From a virus, in IMG/VR virus record IMGVR_UViG_3300031964_000021, positions 1 to 64,000 of that record: DNA of 64,000 nt; one strand, 5' to 3'. Both the position numbers and the translations under genes were made by a program. The notes beneath the pieces were generated by a model. The model saw only the letters and a program-made list of their open reading frames with translations, ran no database searches and had not been told where the DNA came from. This document shows positions 40,559-45,929 of the stretch, piece after piece. The first letter of the stretch is position 1, and every line of letters begins with the position of its first letter.

Positions 40559-40766
40559 TATAGTAGCGCGCGATCATCATCAGCAGGACGCTCAGGCCGA
40601 TCGCGAGCTGCGATACGTCGATCATATCATTGCGCGCTGTCCAATGTCTAATGGCGCCCCAGCCGACGAGCCGAAACTGCCAGCCGGCCATCACATACTG
40701 CGCCATCTGCACGCGCTGCGCCTCGGTCAGCGCCTCAATGGTCGTTTCCTCAAGTGTGCGCAGCAT
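40533..40766 (-). CDS. Small membrane protein with AQRVxMAQ module
   Basis: 77 residues. Shares the N-terminal module with gene 40256-40558, then has one hydrophobic segment (VSQLAIGLSVLLMMIARYY). The module may be a binding motif shared by a soluble and a membrane-bound partner. Function unknown. Confidence 0.55.
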   Translation of the reverse strand: MLRTLEETTIEALTEAQRVQMAQYVMAGWQFRLVGWGAIRHWTARNDMIDVSQLAIGLSVLLMMIARYYNETIDADR

Positions 40767-41040
40767 CTGTCACCTTTTTTGCCCAGCTCATTGCCGTGGT
40801 CTTGCTGAAGAACCATGGGAAGCGCGATGGTCTGACCTGTTCATTCTCAGCGATATCCTTGGGCGGTAGCGCGATCCACAAGCCACGTTTGAGGTAGTGA
40901 TCGTCGACGATGGCACCGTGTATGCCCATCATCGGCAGTGACTGGCCCTCGAACACCCAGCCGCGGAGCAGCAGTGCCGCCTCCATTGTTCGCAGGTGGT
41001 TGTGCCTGCGACACTTAACTCTTTTCGTTGGATAGCCCAT
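40750..41040 (-). CDS. Small basic hypothetical protein
   Basis: 96 residues from the ATG at 41040 (AAGGTGG upstream, overlap with the previous gene). KRVKCRRHNHLRTMEAALLL, later IALPPKDIAENEQVRPSRFP. No family recognised. Confidence 0.5.
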   Translation of the reverse strand: MGYPTKRVKCRRHNHLRTMEAALLLRGWVFEGQSLPMMGIHGAIVDDHYLKRGLWIALPPKDIAENEQVRPSRFPWFFSKTTAMSWAKKVTDAAHT

Positions 41041-41236
41041 CGTTGCCACCTTTTTCCTTGGCGATCGTGGTGGCGCGACGTTGCGCCACCTCCTGGAGGA
41101 TCATCATTACACCATCGGCCATCAAGCCGCACGCCGCCATGGTGGTAATCAGCTCGCGACGCTCCGCTATCGCGTGGAGCGCCTTGCTGATCGCGCGGAT
41201 TTGCGTGTTGTAGAACTCGCCATCCTCGAACGTCAT
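41015..41236 (-). CDS. Small helical hypothetical protein
   Basis: 73 residues from the ATG at 41236, which overlaps the preceding stop (ATGA). Helical (RAISKALHAIAERRELITTM) with a Lys/Asn-rich end. It contains an exact copy of the 22-base hairpin also found at 43997-44018. Confidence 0.55.
   Translation of the reverse strand: MTFEDGEFYNTQIRAISKALHAIAERRELITTMAACGLMADGVMMILQEVAQRRATTIAKEKGGNDGLSNEKS
41069..41090. repeat. 22-base hairpin repeat, copy A
   Basis: GGTGGCGC-gacgtt-GCGCCACC: 8-bp perfect stem with six-base loop, identical over all 22 bases to 43997-44018 although here it is inside a coding region on the other strand's gene. Confidence 0.7.
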
Positions 41237-41373
41237 TGGGGTAACACTTCGACTGCCCAGAGGATCAGCTGCAACAGCAGCCAATAGGTGATGGCAGCGC
41301 TGCACAGCGCAAGGAACATCCCGAAGGCGCGCCAGTGATGCAGGTGCCGGCCGTAGCGTTGCTTAATCCGCAT
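41233..41373 (-). CDS. 46-residue membrane protein
   Basis: ATG at 41373 with GAAAGG upstream; stop overlaps the next start (ATGA). Basic N-terminus (MRIKQRYGRHLHHWRA) then one or two hydrophobic segments (FGMFLALCSAAITYWLLLQL). Not in the usual size range of gene callers but well fitted into the operon. Confidence 0.6.
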   Translation of the reverse strand: MRIKQRYGRHLHHWRAFGMFLALCSAAITYWLLLQLILWAVEVLPQ

Positions 41374-41776
41374 TGATCAACCTTTCTATGGTTTTGGGGG
41401 TGATATCCTCGCGCAGGTACAGCCCACGGCGCTGCAATTCTTCGCGCAAGTCCGCGAGTGAGTGCAGACCGAAGTTAGGCAAGCGCCTCAACTCTGCTGC
41501 CGACATTGAGATTACATCGCGCAACGTGCGGCAGTTCGCGTACTTCAGGCAATTCGCAACGCGAACGCTGACTTCCATCTCATCGGCCAGCTCGTCCAGC
41601 GGGTCAACGATTTCAGGCGGCTGCGCAGCAGCGAGCATGGCCTTGCGGAGTTTATCGTTGCGCTCAATGAGCGCGACGTTCTTCTGTGCATAGTCGATGA
41701 ACAGTCGCTTGACGTTCAAATCGAGACGCTCGAACGCTAACAAGGCGTTGTCTAGCGTCGGTATATAATTGCCCAT
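41363..41776 (-). CDS. RNA polymerase alpha C-terminal domain-like protein
   Basis: 137 residues. Residues ~57-121 follow bacterial alpha-CTD: DELADEMEVSVRVANCLKYA, NCRTLRDVISMSAAELRRLP, NFGLHSLADLREELQRRGLYL, including the helix-hairpin-helix region N-x-K/G-x-x-S-L-x-x-(L/I). In RpoA this domain binds UP-element DNA and activators. The N-terminal ~55 residues are a helical extension instead of the polymerase-assembly domain. It may compete with host alpha-CTD or redirect polymerase to phage DNA. Early operon position supports a takeover role. Confidence 0.8.
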   Translation of the reverse strand: MGNYIPTLDNALLAFERLDLNVKRLFIDYAQKNVALIERNDKLRKAMLAAAQPPEIVDPLDELADEMEVSVRVANCLKYANCRTLRDVISMSAAELRRLPNFGLHSLADLREELQRRGLYLREDITPKTIERLINAD

Positions 41777-42096
41777 TACCTTGCTCCCTTGTCACCCGCA
41801 CGACGGCACCAAATTGTGTGCACCTTGTCAAGTTCTTCCTGCTGGATGCGCGCCCAAACGCTCTCGTTCACTTGGTGAACGGGCATGCACAGCTCCACTT
41901 GGGGCATTTGCTCGTCCTCATCGCTAATTACTGCGGCAGTAAACGCGATCTCGCGATCGACCACCGCAATGTTCAGCGGGTTGATCTCGCCGTGGTGCGC
42001 ATGGTGCCACACCTCGAACAAGCGTCTTGCCACATGGGCAGAAGACGCCTCAATTGTCCTTGAAACTTCGCAGTGGCTCACTCGATACATGTTCAT
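41776..42096 (-). CDS. Hypothetical early protein
   Basis: 106 residues from the ATG at 42096 (GGAG upstream); overlaps the next gene upstream by 47 bases. RVSHCEVSRTIEASSAHVAR and ELCMPVHQVNESVWARIQQE. TAATG-type junction with the alpha-CTD gene. A palindrome copy encodes Thr-Ala-Ala-Val (41928-41942). Confidence 0.55.
   Translation of the reverse strand: MNMYRVSHCEVSRTIEASSAHVARRLFEVWHHAHHGEINPLNIAVVDREIAFTAAVISDEDEQMPQVELCMPVHQVNESVWARIQQEELDKVHTIWCRRAGDKGAR
41928..41942. repeat. 15-bp palindrome copy 16 (intragenic)
   Basis: Perfect TTACTG-CGG-CAGTAA in gene 41776-42096. Confidence 0.85.
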
Positions 42097-42364
42097 AGCG
42101 CACTTCTCCATCTTCCAGGGTTGCAATTAGCGTGCCATTGTCGATAGCTTCCAGCACGCACTCAAGTTCGGGCCGATAGCCGCCATCGTTGGCAGCTTTC
42201 TGCTTGCGGTGACACACCCAGCACAGCTTCAGCCCGATCTCTTTCTTGTCGGCACACAATAGACAGAAGTTCAGCTCGCGATGTTTCGTGTGCCACGCCG
42301 TGATACGATTGGTGTCGCCGGCAAATGCCGTCGGGTAATTTTGCTTGTCCTGCTTCGTCGGCAT
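42050..42364 (-). CDS. Small zinc-finger-like early protein
   Basis: 104 residues. CLLCADKKEIGLKLCWVCHR has two CxxC pairs that may bind zinc, near residues 34-51. The C-terminal half (LECVLEAIDNGTLIATLEDG) is acidic. Near the promoter end of the leftward operon, so probably expressed early. Confidence 0.65.
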   Translation of the reverse strand: MPTKQDKQNYPTAFAGDTNRITAWHTKHRELNFCLLCADKKEIGLKLCWVCHRKQKAANDGGYRPELECVLEAIDNGTLIATLEDGEVRYEHVSSEPLRSFKDN

Positions 42365-42366
42365 AT

Positions 42367-42444
42367 TCAGAATGCTCCTGTCATGAGGACCAGCGTGGTC
42401 CAGAGATAGCCAGCAAGAAACGCGCCAAGCGTCGCCTGTGTCAT
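42367..42444 (-). CDS. 25-residue membrane peptide
   Basis: ATG at 42444 with AAGGT upstream; ends two bases before the next ATG. TLGAFLAGYLWTTLVLM is one hydrophobic segment. First open frame behind the palindrome at 42477-42491. Confidence 0.4.
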   Translation of the reverse strand: MTQATLGAFLAGYLWTTLVLMTGAF

Positions 42445-42476
42445 CGTTCTACCTTGCCAGTCATGGGGCTCTCCGA

Positions 42477-42491
42477 TTACTGTGGCAGTAA
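42477..42491. promoter_or_regulatory. 15-bp palindrome copy 17 (operator at the head of the leftward operon)
   Basis: Perfect TTACTG-TGG-CAGTAA. On the minus strand a weak promoter is possible just upstream (TTGGGC near 42524, spacer 17, GTTATT), placing the palindrome around the transcription start of the large early operon. Confidence 0.7.
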
Positions 42492-42545
42492 AATAACGGA
42501 ATTTAACGGGTTTGGCCCAAGTTGCTGCCGATGAAAATTAACTAA

Positions 42546-42609
42546 TCAAAAAGCGGGGGAGCCAGGGTCCTAGGCGCAAGGCCATTGTGGGTCCAGCTAC
42601 GGCTCCCCC
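42546..42609 (-). terminator. Terminator or structured RNA with 9-bp stem
   Basis: GGGGGAGCC (minus strand, 42609-42601) pairs perfectly with GGCTCCCCC (42563-42555), followed by GCTTTTTG. The 37-base loop contains a smaller GGC/GCC stem and a repeated GGACCC. It separates gene 42640-42897 from the rest of the leftward operon. Confidence 0.65.
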
Positions 42610-42639
42610 TAGTTTGCTGAAGCGAGCAGGGAGACAAGC

Positions 42640-42897
42640 CTACTCGTTCAGGAACGCCATCCTGCGGCCGAAGATGGTGCGGCGCGCTTCGGAAGCACTA
42701 TCAGCCCACGCCCACGCCATCGGCTTGACCGGCCGGTTGGTGACGCTGTCAGCGACATATGCCGCGTATGCCCGTTCAGCATCGGCATCGCCAATGCTGA
42801 GATGGAACCCGGCACGAGTGCGCCGGCGGATGACCATGCGGTCGATGCGGCTGGTGGTCCGTGGGTCATGATCTGGGAACTTGACTGTGCGGCTCAT
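42640..42897 (-). CDS. Small hypothetical early protein, first leftward gene
   Basis: 85 residues from the ATG at 42897 (GGAGAG upstream). RTVKFPDHDPRTTSRIDRMV and FHLSIGDADAERAYAAYVAD; Arg-rich. Followed by a terminator-like structure, so it may be a separate early transcript. No family recognised. Confidence 0.65.
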   Translation of the reverse strand: MSRTVKFPDHDPRTTSRIDRMVIRRRTRAGFHLSIGDADAERAYAAYVADSVTNRPVKPMAWAWADSASEARRTIFGRRMAFLNE

Positions 42898-42939
42898 TGT
42901 GCTCTCCGTGGTTGAGTGACGCCGTTTGGCCGTCGCGAT

Positions 42940-42953
42940 TGCCGCGTCGGGCG
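42940..42953. repeat. TGCCCGACNNGGCA-like motif upstream of first leftward gene
   Basis: TGCCGCGTCGGGCG on the plus strand, one mismatch, 43 bases upstream of the ATG at 42897. Confidence 0.5.
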
Positions 42954-43157
42954 GCGGCCCCAATCCACGCGCGCGAGGGGCTAATAGGGCGTTTATCGGC
43001 ATGATGAATGGCCGCTGGCAGCGCGGGAGGCGCTGCCTTGCGCGGGTAATTGGGGGAGAGTTCATATGGTAATTAGGTAGTGGTTTGGGGCTTCAGAAAA
43101 ACAGGTTGCTTTTTGGTAATGTTAGGGGATGGAACCCGAGTACAACCTGAATGGGTC

Positions 43158-43498
43158 TAAATGTCTAAATGTAATGTCATTTTTTGGGTGGGTCGTATAG
43201 AGGGTCGCCCTATGGCCCGTGTACATTACAAAATTGTAACCTTTTTTTCTTGATGTTCCCGGCTCCGGCTAAGTCATTGTTTTCTTTATATATTTTAGTC
43301 CATAGTACCTTAAATCAAGAAGCTGCGCTGACATTTAGCTGCCGGGCGAAAATGACCTCAGGGGCCTTAGGGCGATTCTCTATATGCCCGACCCGAAAAA
43401 ACACCTGACATTTAGACATTTAAAAATTTTTCGGGCGAAAAGGTAACAAGATCAAACACTTGTAAATGTCAGCACACTTTCCCCGGAGGCTGACATTA
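43158..43498. repeat. Iteron-like TGACATTTA repeats
   Basis: Copies or near-copies: TAAATGTCT 43158-43166 (followed by TAAATGTAATGTCA), TGACATTTA 43329-43337 and 43406-43414, AGACATTTA 43414-43422, TAAATGTCA 43463-43471 (reverse), TGACATTAA 43491-43499. Both orientations occur. Confidence 0.65.
43392..43435. other. Inverted repeat enclosing two iterons
   Basis: CCCGAAAAA (43392-43400) and TTTTTCGGG (43427-43435): nine perfect pairs around a 26-base AT-rich loop that contains two TGACATTTA-type repeats. Confidence 0.6.
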
Positions 43499-43558
43499 AC
43501 ACACAACCGCCTATGAGCGTAGAAAATAAACGCATTAATTCGCGATGCAACCTGCCGT

Positions 43559-43572
43559 TGCCCGACGGGGCG
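43559..43572. repeat. TGCCCGACNNGGCA-like motif upstream of gene 43623
   Basis: TGCCCGACGGGGCG, one mismatch, about 50 bases before the ATG at 43623. Confidence 0.5.
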
Positions 43573-43622
43573 AGATTGCCGGGCCGAATAGCTCGGTCCG
43601 GTTTCACACAAAGGAACCTGAC

Positions 43623-43982
43623 ATGACCGTATCATCCACAACGGAAGAACCAAAGGTTAACTGGGTTGTCATCGATGTGAACGCTCTACCCGCAGAAGCT
43701 GCAAAGTTGTTTGTGGAACAAAAAGCGCTCTATCATGCCTACGTCGAAGGCAAGCTGCGCTGGCAGAACCAGATGATTAAAGACGCGGACCTTGGTGAAG
43801 GCGAAACACTCGCTTTCAACTTCAAATTTGGCAACACCAGTTACGGAGTTGTCCCGGTCAAAACGGCAACAAAGACTTCTCGCAAGGCGGTTTCGTTCGC
43901 GGAAAGCATTGCGGCCCACAAGGCCAAGGTTGCGGCCGCCGCTGCTACCGAAGCACCGCGATTGATCAAAAAGGTAGCGTAA
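43623..43982 (+). CDS. Hypothetical early protein, first rightward gene
   Basis: 119 residues from the ATG at 43623 (AAAGGAA upstream). Compact middle (LFVEQKALYHAYVEGKLRWQ, LAFNFKFGNTSYGVVPVKTA) and a Lys/Ala-rich C-terminus (HKAKVAAAAATEAPRLIKKV). No family identified. Lies at the rightward exit of the candidate origin region. Confidence 0.7.
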   Translation: MTVSSTTEEPKVNWVVIDVNALPAEAAKLFVEQKALYHAYVEGKLRWQNQMIKDADLGEGETLAFNFKFGNTSYGVVPVKTATKTSRKAVSFAESIAAHKAKVAAAAATEAPRLIKKVA

Positions 43983-43985
43983 TAA

Positions 43986-44063
43986 GACAAGGCAAAGGTG
44001 GCGCGACGTTGCGCCACCGCTGCCCGACAAGGCAAAGGTGGCACCCTGACATGGTGCCACCTT
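43986..44063. repeat. Tandem duplicated hairpins downstream of gene 43623-43982
   Basis: The 17-mer GACAAGGCAAAGGTGGC occurs at 43986-44002 and 44026-44042; each copy starts a hairpin. First: GGTGGCGC/GCGCCACC (43997-44018). Second: AAGGTGGCAC/GTGCCACCTT (44035-44063), a perfect 10-bp stem. Also contains TGCCCGACAAGGCA at 44021-44034. Little T-run follows, so simple termination is doubtful. Confidence 0.65.
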
Positions 44064-44088
44064 CAAACCACCCGGAAAGGGCGAGACA

Positions 44089-44151
44089 ATGAGCAAAGCG
44101 ATTGTTATTTATCTGCGCAAGCTGGAACTGCAGAAGTTCCGCAACGGCTAG
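44089..44151 (+). CDS. Possible 20-residue basic peptide
   Basis: ATG with AAAGGGCGAG upstream; product MSKAIVIYLRKLELQKFRNG. Amphipathic and basic. It is supported only by the ribosome site and by its place between hairpins; it might be a leader peptide. Confidence 0.3.
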   Translation: MSKAIVIYLRKLELQKFRNG

Positions 44152-44164
44152 AGCGAGAGCTACC

Positions 44165-44232
44165 CCAAGCGGGCACGAGGGTTTATCCCCCCGCCCGCTT
44201 GGACAGCCCCGCGCTCTTGGCTTCGCCAAGAG
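44165..44232. other. Two further perfect hairpins in a 350-base region without a clear gene
   Basis: CCAAGCGGGC/GCCCGCTTGG (44165-44174/44193-44202) and CTCTTGGC-ttc-GCCAAGAG (44214-44232). With the pair at 43986-44063, four hairpins fill 43983-44334; besides the tiny frame at 44089 I see no gene there. Candidate structured leader RNA or terminator array. Confidence 0.5.
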
Positions 44233-44334
44233 GGGGCCTGAAAATATGTAGGGGGTAAAATCCGAGCCTTAAGACTTTATTAAGGTGGCATGGGTAAAAA
44301 GGTGTCACCCTTACCCCAACCCAGGATTTTCCCC

Positions 44335-45087
44335 ATGGCATCCATCCCAGCCCAGCCACTCGAGAGCCTCGACTACGAGCCCTACATGGACATCCCGCGC
44401 GAGGACTTCCACGAGTTCGTTTCCGATATCGTGAAGGCGCTCACCAAGAAAAAGTTCAGCCGCAAGGATCGCATCGAAGCTGCCGAGCTGATCGGCGCCA
44501 TCGCCGTCACCCTCGAGACGGCATATCATGATGCCACCCAGGCGCTCGATGGCGCAGTCACCGACTACTTCATCGATCGCTTCAAGGGCGACGACGACAA
44601 TGGTGACAAGAGGAACGCATACAGGTTCCAAATCGGCATCATGCCGATCGCCTCCGACACCCACCGTCCGATGACGGAGGACGAGATGTTCGAGCGCCGC
44701 GCCACCCCGAACGCCAAGCTGTACAAGAAGCTGGAGAAGCAGGGGCTCAGCCACGACGAGATCGTGAAGCTGCTGTTTGAAGGCGACGAGAAGACACGAA
44801 TGCGTGATGGTGACACCCCTTCACCCTGGGCCGTGCCCCCGGGCACCTTCGACCCTGCTGAGGAGGTCGGTATCGAGGTTAGTAGCGACCCCCAACGCGA
44901 TACGCCCTTCGGCGACGATGTTAACCCCGAGGCGCCCCGTGCCGGCTGGCTCGATGCCGACTGGAGCGATATACACAATATGCCGGATGATCCCAAGCCG
45001 ACGCTTGACACCGCGCAGGAGCTGGGGCAAGAACACGCGCCGAAAATAATTAACGGTAATGTGGAGCAGATCACAGACGCCGCCTGA
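44335..45087 (+). CDS. Hypothetical protein, acidic C-terminus
   Basis: 250 residues from the ATG at 44335 (AGGA upstream; an ATG at 44290 behind AAGGTGGC would add 15 residues). Helical N-terminus (EDFHEFVSDIVKALTKKKFS, RIEAAELIGAIAVTLETAYH), later MTEDEMFERRATPNAKLYKK, and a long acidic disordered end. No family recognised. A terminator-like stem follows. Confidence 0.7.
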   Translation: MASIPAQPLESLDYEPYMDIPREDFHEFVSDIVKALTKKKFSRKDRIEAAELIGAIAVTLETAYHDATQALDGAVTDYFIDRFKGDDDNGDKRNAYRFQIGIMPIASDTHRPMTEDEMFERRATPNAKLYKKLEKQGLSHDEIVKLLFEGDEKTRMRDGDTPSPWAVPPGTFDPAEEVGIEVSSDPQRDTPFGDDVNPEAPRAGWLDADWSDIHNMPDDPKPTLDTAQELGQEHAPKIINGNVEQITDAA

Positions 45088-45101
45088 ACTACGTACTAAA
45101 A

Positions 45102-45140
45102 AGCCCCCGACGATCCGTACTTCCGGGACTGTCGAGGGCT
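45102..45140 (+). terminator. Terminator-like hairpin after gene 44335-45087
   Basis: AGCCCCCGAC pairs with GTCGAGGGCT (one C-A mismatch) around 19 bases; followed by CTTAAA rather than a long T-run, preceded by A5 that would serve the opposite strand. Confidence 0.5.
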
Positions 45141-45156
45141 CTTAAACGGCCGGCTT

Positions 45157-45252
45157 ACCACCTAGGTGGTGGGTCTGTTCCTGAATGGGGCATCATGAGT
45201 GCTCCGGTTGGGGTTGGTGTCGGCGCGGTGGATGTATCCGCCCGACACCAAC
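45157..45252. other. Palindrome and long hairpin in the 45088-45318 gap
   Basis: ACCACCTAGGTGGT (45157-45170) is a perfect 14-bp palindrome. GTTGGTGTCGG (45213-45223) pairs with CCGACACCAAC (45242-45252), extended inside by GCGG/CCGC. A TTGACA box follows at 45264-45269. No open frame was found here; structured RNA or control region. Confidence 0.5.
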
Positions 45253-45318
45253 ACCTTACTACCTTGACACGTTCCCGGCTGAGCAAAACAGCTCACTACA
45301 CAATGAAGTGATCGCGAC

Positions 45319-45492
45319 ATGATCTTGAACTCCGACAGCGTTCGACTAGCAGGCGAGCTGATCTTTGCCGCCATGCTGTTCGTCGGACTTGTGCTCTGGG
45401 CCGACAAGATCGAGAGTAAGAAGGCTGCACGCGCGCGCGACCGCGCCAAGCGGCTCACGCATAAGAGAGACGACGATGACAAACATGTTTAA
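45319..45492 (+). CDS. 57-residue membrane protein
   Basis: One membrane segment (LAGELIFAAMLFVGLVLWAD) then a highly charged tail (KKAARARDRAKRLTHKRDDD), an N-in/C-cytosol type anchor. Overlaps the next gene by 17 bases. Function unknown. Confidence 0.55.
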   Translation: MILNSDSVRLAGELIFAAMLFVGLVLWADKIESKKAARARDRAKRLTHKRDDDDKHV

Positions 45493-45775
45493 GGAGTGTC
45501 GACTTGCCGCACAGTCCTGCAAAGACGAGGTCAAGCGCGCCGCGCTACGTCATCGGACCGACGAGTGTAAAGAGGTCTTTGACCGGTTCAACCTGTCGGC
45601 ATCTCGTGAGGACATGGAGGCTCTCGTTGCAGCTTGGACCCGCATGGTGCGTGCTCTTGATCGGGTGGCTCCTCTACCTGACGGTGATCCTGCTGGCGCC
45701 GGCCGGCTCCGCGCCCCTGGCACCACTTTTGTTCACGATCCTGACATATACGACGCCTTAAGGAAGGTAGCCTAA
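45476..45775 (+). CDS. Small hypothetical protein, 3' part questionable
   Basis: 99 residues. The first ~60 (KECRLAAQSCKDEVKRAALR, TDECKEVFDRFNLSASREDM) look like a normal helical protein. From about base 45650 codon third positions in this frame lose their GC bias while the +1 frame gains it and encodes a hydrophobic segment. Either two genes overlap or a frameshift occurs here. Confidence 0.5.
   Translation: MTNMFKECRLAAQSCKDEVKRAALRHRTDECKEVFDRFNLSASREDMEALVAAWTRMVRALDRVAPLPDGDPAGAGRLRAPGTTFVHDPDIYDALRKVA
45651..45761 (+). CDS. Possible embedded membrane peptide in the +1 frame
   Basis: From GTG at 45651: LLIGWLLYLTVILLAPAGSA then LAPLLFTILTYTTP. Codons end mostly in G or C as in genuine genes of this phage. 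No good ribosome site precedes it. It may be an embedded gene or the real C-terminus after a +1 shift of gene 45476-45775. Confidence 0.35.
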   Translation: MLLIGWLLYLTVILLAPAGSAPLAPLLFTILTYTTP

Positions 45776-45782
45776 ATAGAGA

Positions 45783-45870
45783 GTGGGCCCGCCCGCCCGT
45801 GGAGAAGCCGGCATAGCACCGGGTACTCTTGTCTGTTGGGGACGAGGCAGCGGCGGGTCCACTTAATTTT
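45783..45870 (+). terminator. Long-stem terminator-like structure
   Basis: GTGGGCCCGCC (45783-45793) pairs with GGCGGGTCCAC (45852-45862) with one G-U, followed by TTAATTTTTC. The 58-base loop has no open frame. Confidence 0.5.
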
Positions 45871-45872
45871 TC

Positions 45873-45900
45873 TTGACACTCGCCCGGCGGCAGTTACTGT
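45873..45900 (+). promoter_or_regulatory. Sigma70-like promoter overlapped by palindrome
   Basis: TTGACA (45873-45878), 16-base spacer, TACTGT (45895-45900) as -10 candidate. The -10 candidate is part of the palindrome at 45894-45908, so a bound protein would block or modulate RNA polymerase. Confidence 0.55.
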
Positions 45901-45908
45901 GGCAGTAA
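45894..45908. promoter_or_regulatory. 15-bp palindrome copy 18 (operator in front of the regulator gene)
   Basis: Perfect TTACTG-TGG-CAGTAA with flanking G/C extending to GTTACTG...CAGTAAC. 21 bases upstream of the ATG at 45930. Confidence 0.8.
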
Positions 45909-45929
45909 CCAACCAGAGGGAACACCCCC

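Larger units (their letters stand above)
42898..43622. other. Divergent intergenic region, candidate replication origin/regulatory switch
   Basis: 725 bases without a convincing gene, AT-richer than its surroundings from about 43066. It holds a GGCAGCGC/GCGCTGCC hairpin (43017-43037), a palindrome TTACAAAATTGTAA (43226-43239), TTCTTGAT/ATCAAGAA arms (43247/43321), iterated TGACATTTA repeats, and a CCCGAAAAA/TTTTTCGGG stem around two of them. All transcription diverges from it. Confidence 0.6.
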
